Shown one piece after another: positions 63,701 to 64,000 of a DNA stretch of 64,000 nt. The stretch covers positions 1-64,000 of the forward strand of contig CAKSAY010000002.1 in assembly GCA_934438055.1 (NCBI GenBank), written 5' to 3'. A program made the translations under genes and the position numbers. Within the stretch, counting starts at the first letter, position 1; each line of letters begins with the position of its first letter. The notes under the pieces were generated by a model that saw only the letters and a list, made by a program, of their open reading frames with translations, made no database searches and was not told where the DNA came from. The DNA comes from an uncultured Oscillospiraceae bacterium (GTDB lineage: Bacteria > Bacillota > Clostridia > Oscillospirales > Ruminococcaceae).

Positions 63701-64000
63701 CACACACCACCGTCTGCAATCATCCACTGGTAGTTAAAGCTATCTTGTGTACTGTTAACAGCACTGTTTAAAATTGCGGAAATATCGGCAGTATAAGAAG
63801 TATCAACAACAGGAGAGTCCGTAAATGTAATGCTTCCATTAATTACAAGTTTTTGAATCTCGCCGTCATTACAAACAAAATCTACAGGCGCTTTATAGTT
63901 GCCCGCTTGCACCCCATCAATTGTATAATGTACGGTAATTGACTTGTTCTGTCCGCAATCTGCGGTGTCATAATTCGAGGTGTAAGAGAGATTTACCGAA
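60763..64000 (-). CDS. Large repeat-rich surface protein (partial, N-terminus beyond the window)
   Basis: More than 1070 residues; the frame stays open to the window edge, so the GTG at 63912 is not the start. The first visible part (YDTADCGQNKSITVHYTIDG, then AGNYKAP) looks like a YDG-type repeat. Then come ten diverged Ig-like repeats of about 85-105 residues, each with a GDTLTA strand, a YQWYxDG core and a GYxGSA end. The C-terminus is acidic with a short hydrophobic end (IMQLILSLIFPQ) and no sortase or SLH motif. Probably an extracellular adhesin-like or matrix protein. Confidence 0.75.
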   Translation of the reverse strand, partial: SVNLSYTSNYDTADCGQNKSITVHYTIDGVQAGNYKAPVDFVCNDGEIQKLVINGSITFTDSPVVDTSYTADISAILNSAVNSTQDSFNYQWMIADGGVWKNAVGDGNQTLTYTPVAADYGHQLKLQVSAKSDSNYAGAVEAVTDFVQPCMLEGTANIDNTTPTVGDTLTATAAFNTFSGTPISSYYYQWYCDGSIIDGETDAQYVVQPADLGKSLSVKVRVADSGYVGEAMAQTESTCSQTVTGTVTLSNNNGHETPVVGDVLTPEISGFTVVPSGAQITHYNYSWTVRDAENASIVSNDSTYLVKAEDVGKTLVLDISVAQNGYEGTAQVETGAISDQQLTGSVALSNTAPIVGDTITATVDGFNIIPCGTAKQFGYEWYVCSPATEDQPEPTKQLVSEESALFIEDEYVNQTIELVVTVKDQGYYGSASTVSTAVQPQQLSGSVRIDASKNPVVGDNLHASASFINKMGEQISDIGYQWYLSGVPIEGANSENYLVKPEDSDEILTVQATIIDPAYVGSATSVSDEAYRVQGKTLTGSVTIDNQDPIVGDTLTATPSFCIDESTGEMVSDFNYQWYQDGVAIPGVTSNELVVSPDQFGKAITVMATVDQKGYLGIASSTSTNRVLAQSLEGSVVIDNLTPAVGDTITAIPDFHKTLDGLDSVTDFTYQWYKDGELIPNQTDASYTTTIDDYNKTLSVAVTVNETGYEGSAESDVALMAPVSEKVLSGEVVVLKEDGQTEIQLDSPTVNDLLKASDAQFVKDTTTGEIVPEENIIYQWYRGDELVGTGKEYRVQPEDALNSITLIASVDSTKEIAYSGTAQYLTTPVLPLSLSGTVEIDNNQPKVGDTINAVTDYVNPCTGELCTEDDFTYQWMRNDRAIPEATSSSYIVVGDDLGQQISVCVTFSNSGFTGVAISEYTDAVAVGQIQQSVIQVYDLTTRQELTDTSFVSLGDTLEAVATFTKANGETVDQQYVSYEWFRQSDGICVSTDAMYTLTENDLDTTFTLKATVNEPGYEGITGAELFTNTTVSPDHAIPDEETPDEEISGDETAVEGMDYQSSSTDDIMQLILSLIFPQ

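Noticed and set aside
1..64000. CRISPR array
   Set aside because: No regularly spaced short repeats and no cas genes were seen.

Overview
The window looks like a chromosome segment of a low-GC, spore-forming member of the Clostridia, possibly Oscillospiraceae-like. The sporulation genes spoVT, gpr, spoIIP and spoVS, the typical Firmicutes operons (ftsE-ftsX-M23-ctpA, yloU-fakA-recG, ymdB-spoVS, rplM-rpsI) and AGGAGG-type ribosome binding sites support this. Most genes lie on the minus strand.

Layout: 0-4.3 kb holds a broken IS200 copy, an NlpC/P60 hydrolase, a VanW-family protein and spoVT. From 4.5 to 12.1 kb there is a compact minus-strand operon of nine phage-derived genes (small and large terminase, portal, prohead protease, major capsid, head-completion and hub-like proteins). 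It has terminators at both ends and no integrase, tail-length, lysis or regulatory genes. From 12.2 to 29.8 kb are housekeeping genes for the envelope, cell division and sporulation: an LCP-like protein, ctpA, an M23 hydrolase, ftsX, ftsE, a CdaR-type regulator, an EF-G paralogue, alr, rpsT, gpr and spoIIP. From 29.8 to 31.9 kb is an accessory patch with three XRE-type regulators and two copies of an unusual small locus described next. From 32.1 to 48.0 kb come recG, fakA, yloU, a peptide-binding lipoprotein, spoVS, ymdB, a 2-hydroxyacid dehydrogenase, gltX, an MFS exporter, a penicillin-binding protein and guaA. From 48.1 to 57.4 kb is a gene-poor, decaying accessory region: a dead IS3 element, gene fragments, two alkyltransferase genes, a membrane acyltransferase, an esterase, a Vat-like acetyltransferase and the third copy of the small locus. 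From 57.7 to 64.0 kb are rplM-rpsI, two tandem ribbon-helix-helix genes, a SLOG protein, an intact IS200 copy and a large repeat-rich surface protein that runs off the window.

The most interesting item is a three-copy family of small loci (about 30.79-31.08, 31.14-31.31 and 56.82-57.09 kb). In the two complete copies, two convergent near-consensus promoters flank an unannotated 34-38 codon ORF, and both predicted RNAs begin with the same GCAGTTGGGAC sequence. The ORF mRNA can close its 5' and 3' ends through two complementary arms, its Shine-Dalgarno lies in a hairpin, and the convergent antisense RNA ends at a terminator hairpin whose stem shows compensatory changes between copies. The organisation resembles a type I toxin-antitoxin locus, but the peptide (a basic amphipathic start followed by a TV-rich strand) matches no type I toxin family I know. 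The head-only phage operon is the second candidate for an undescribed system.
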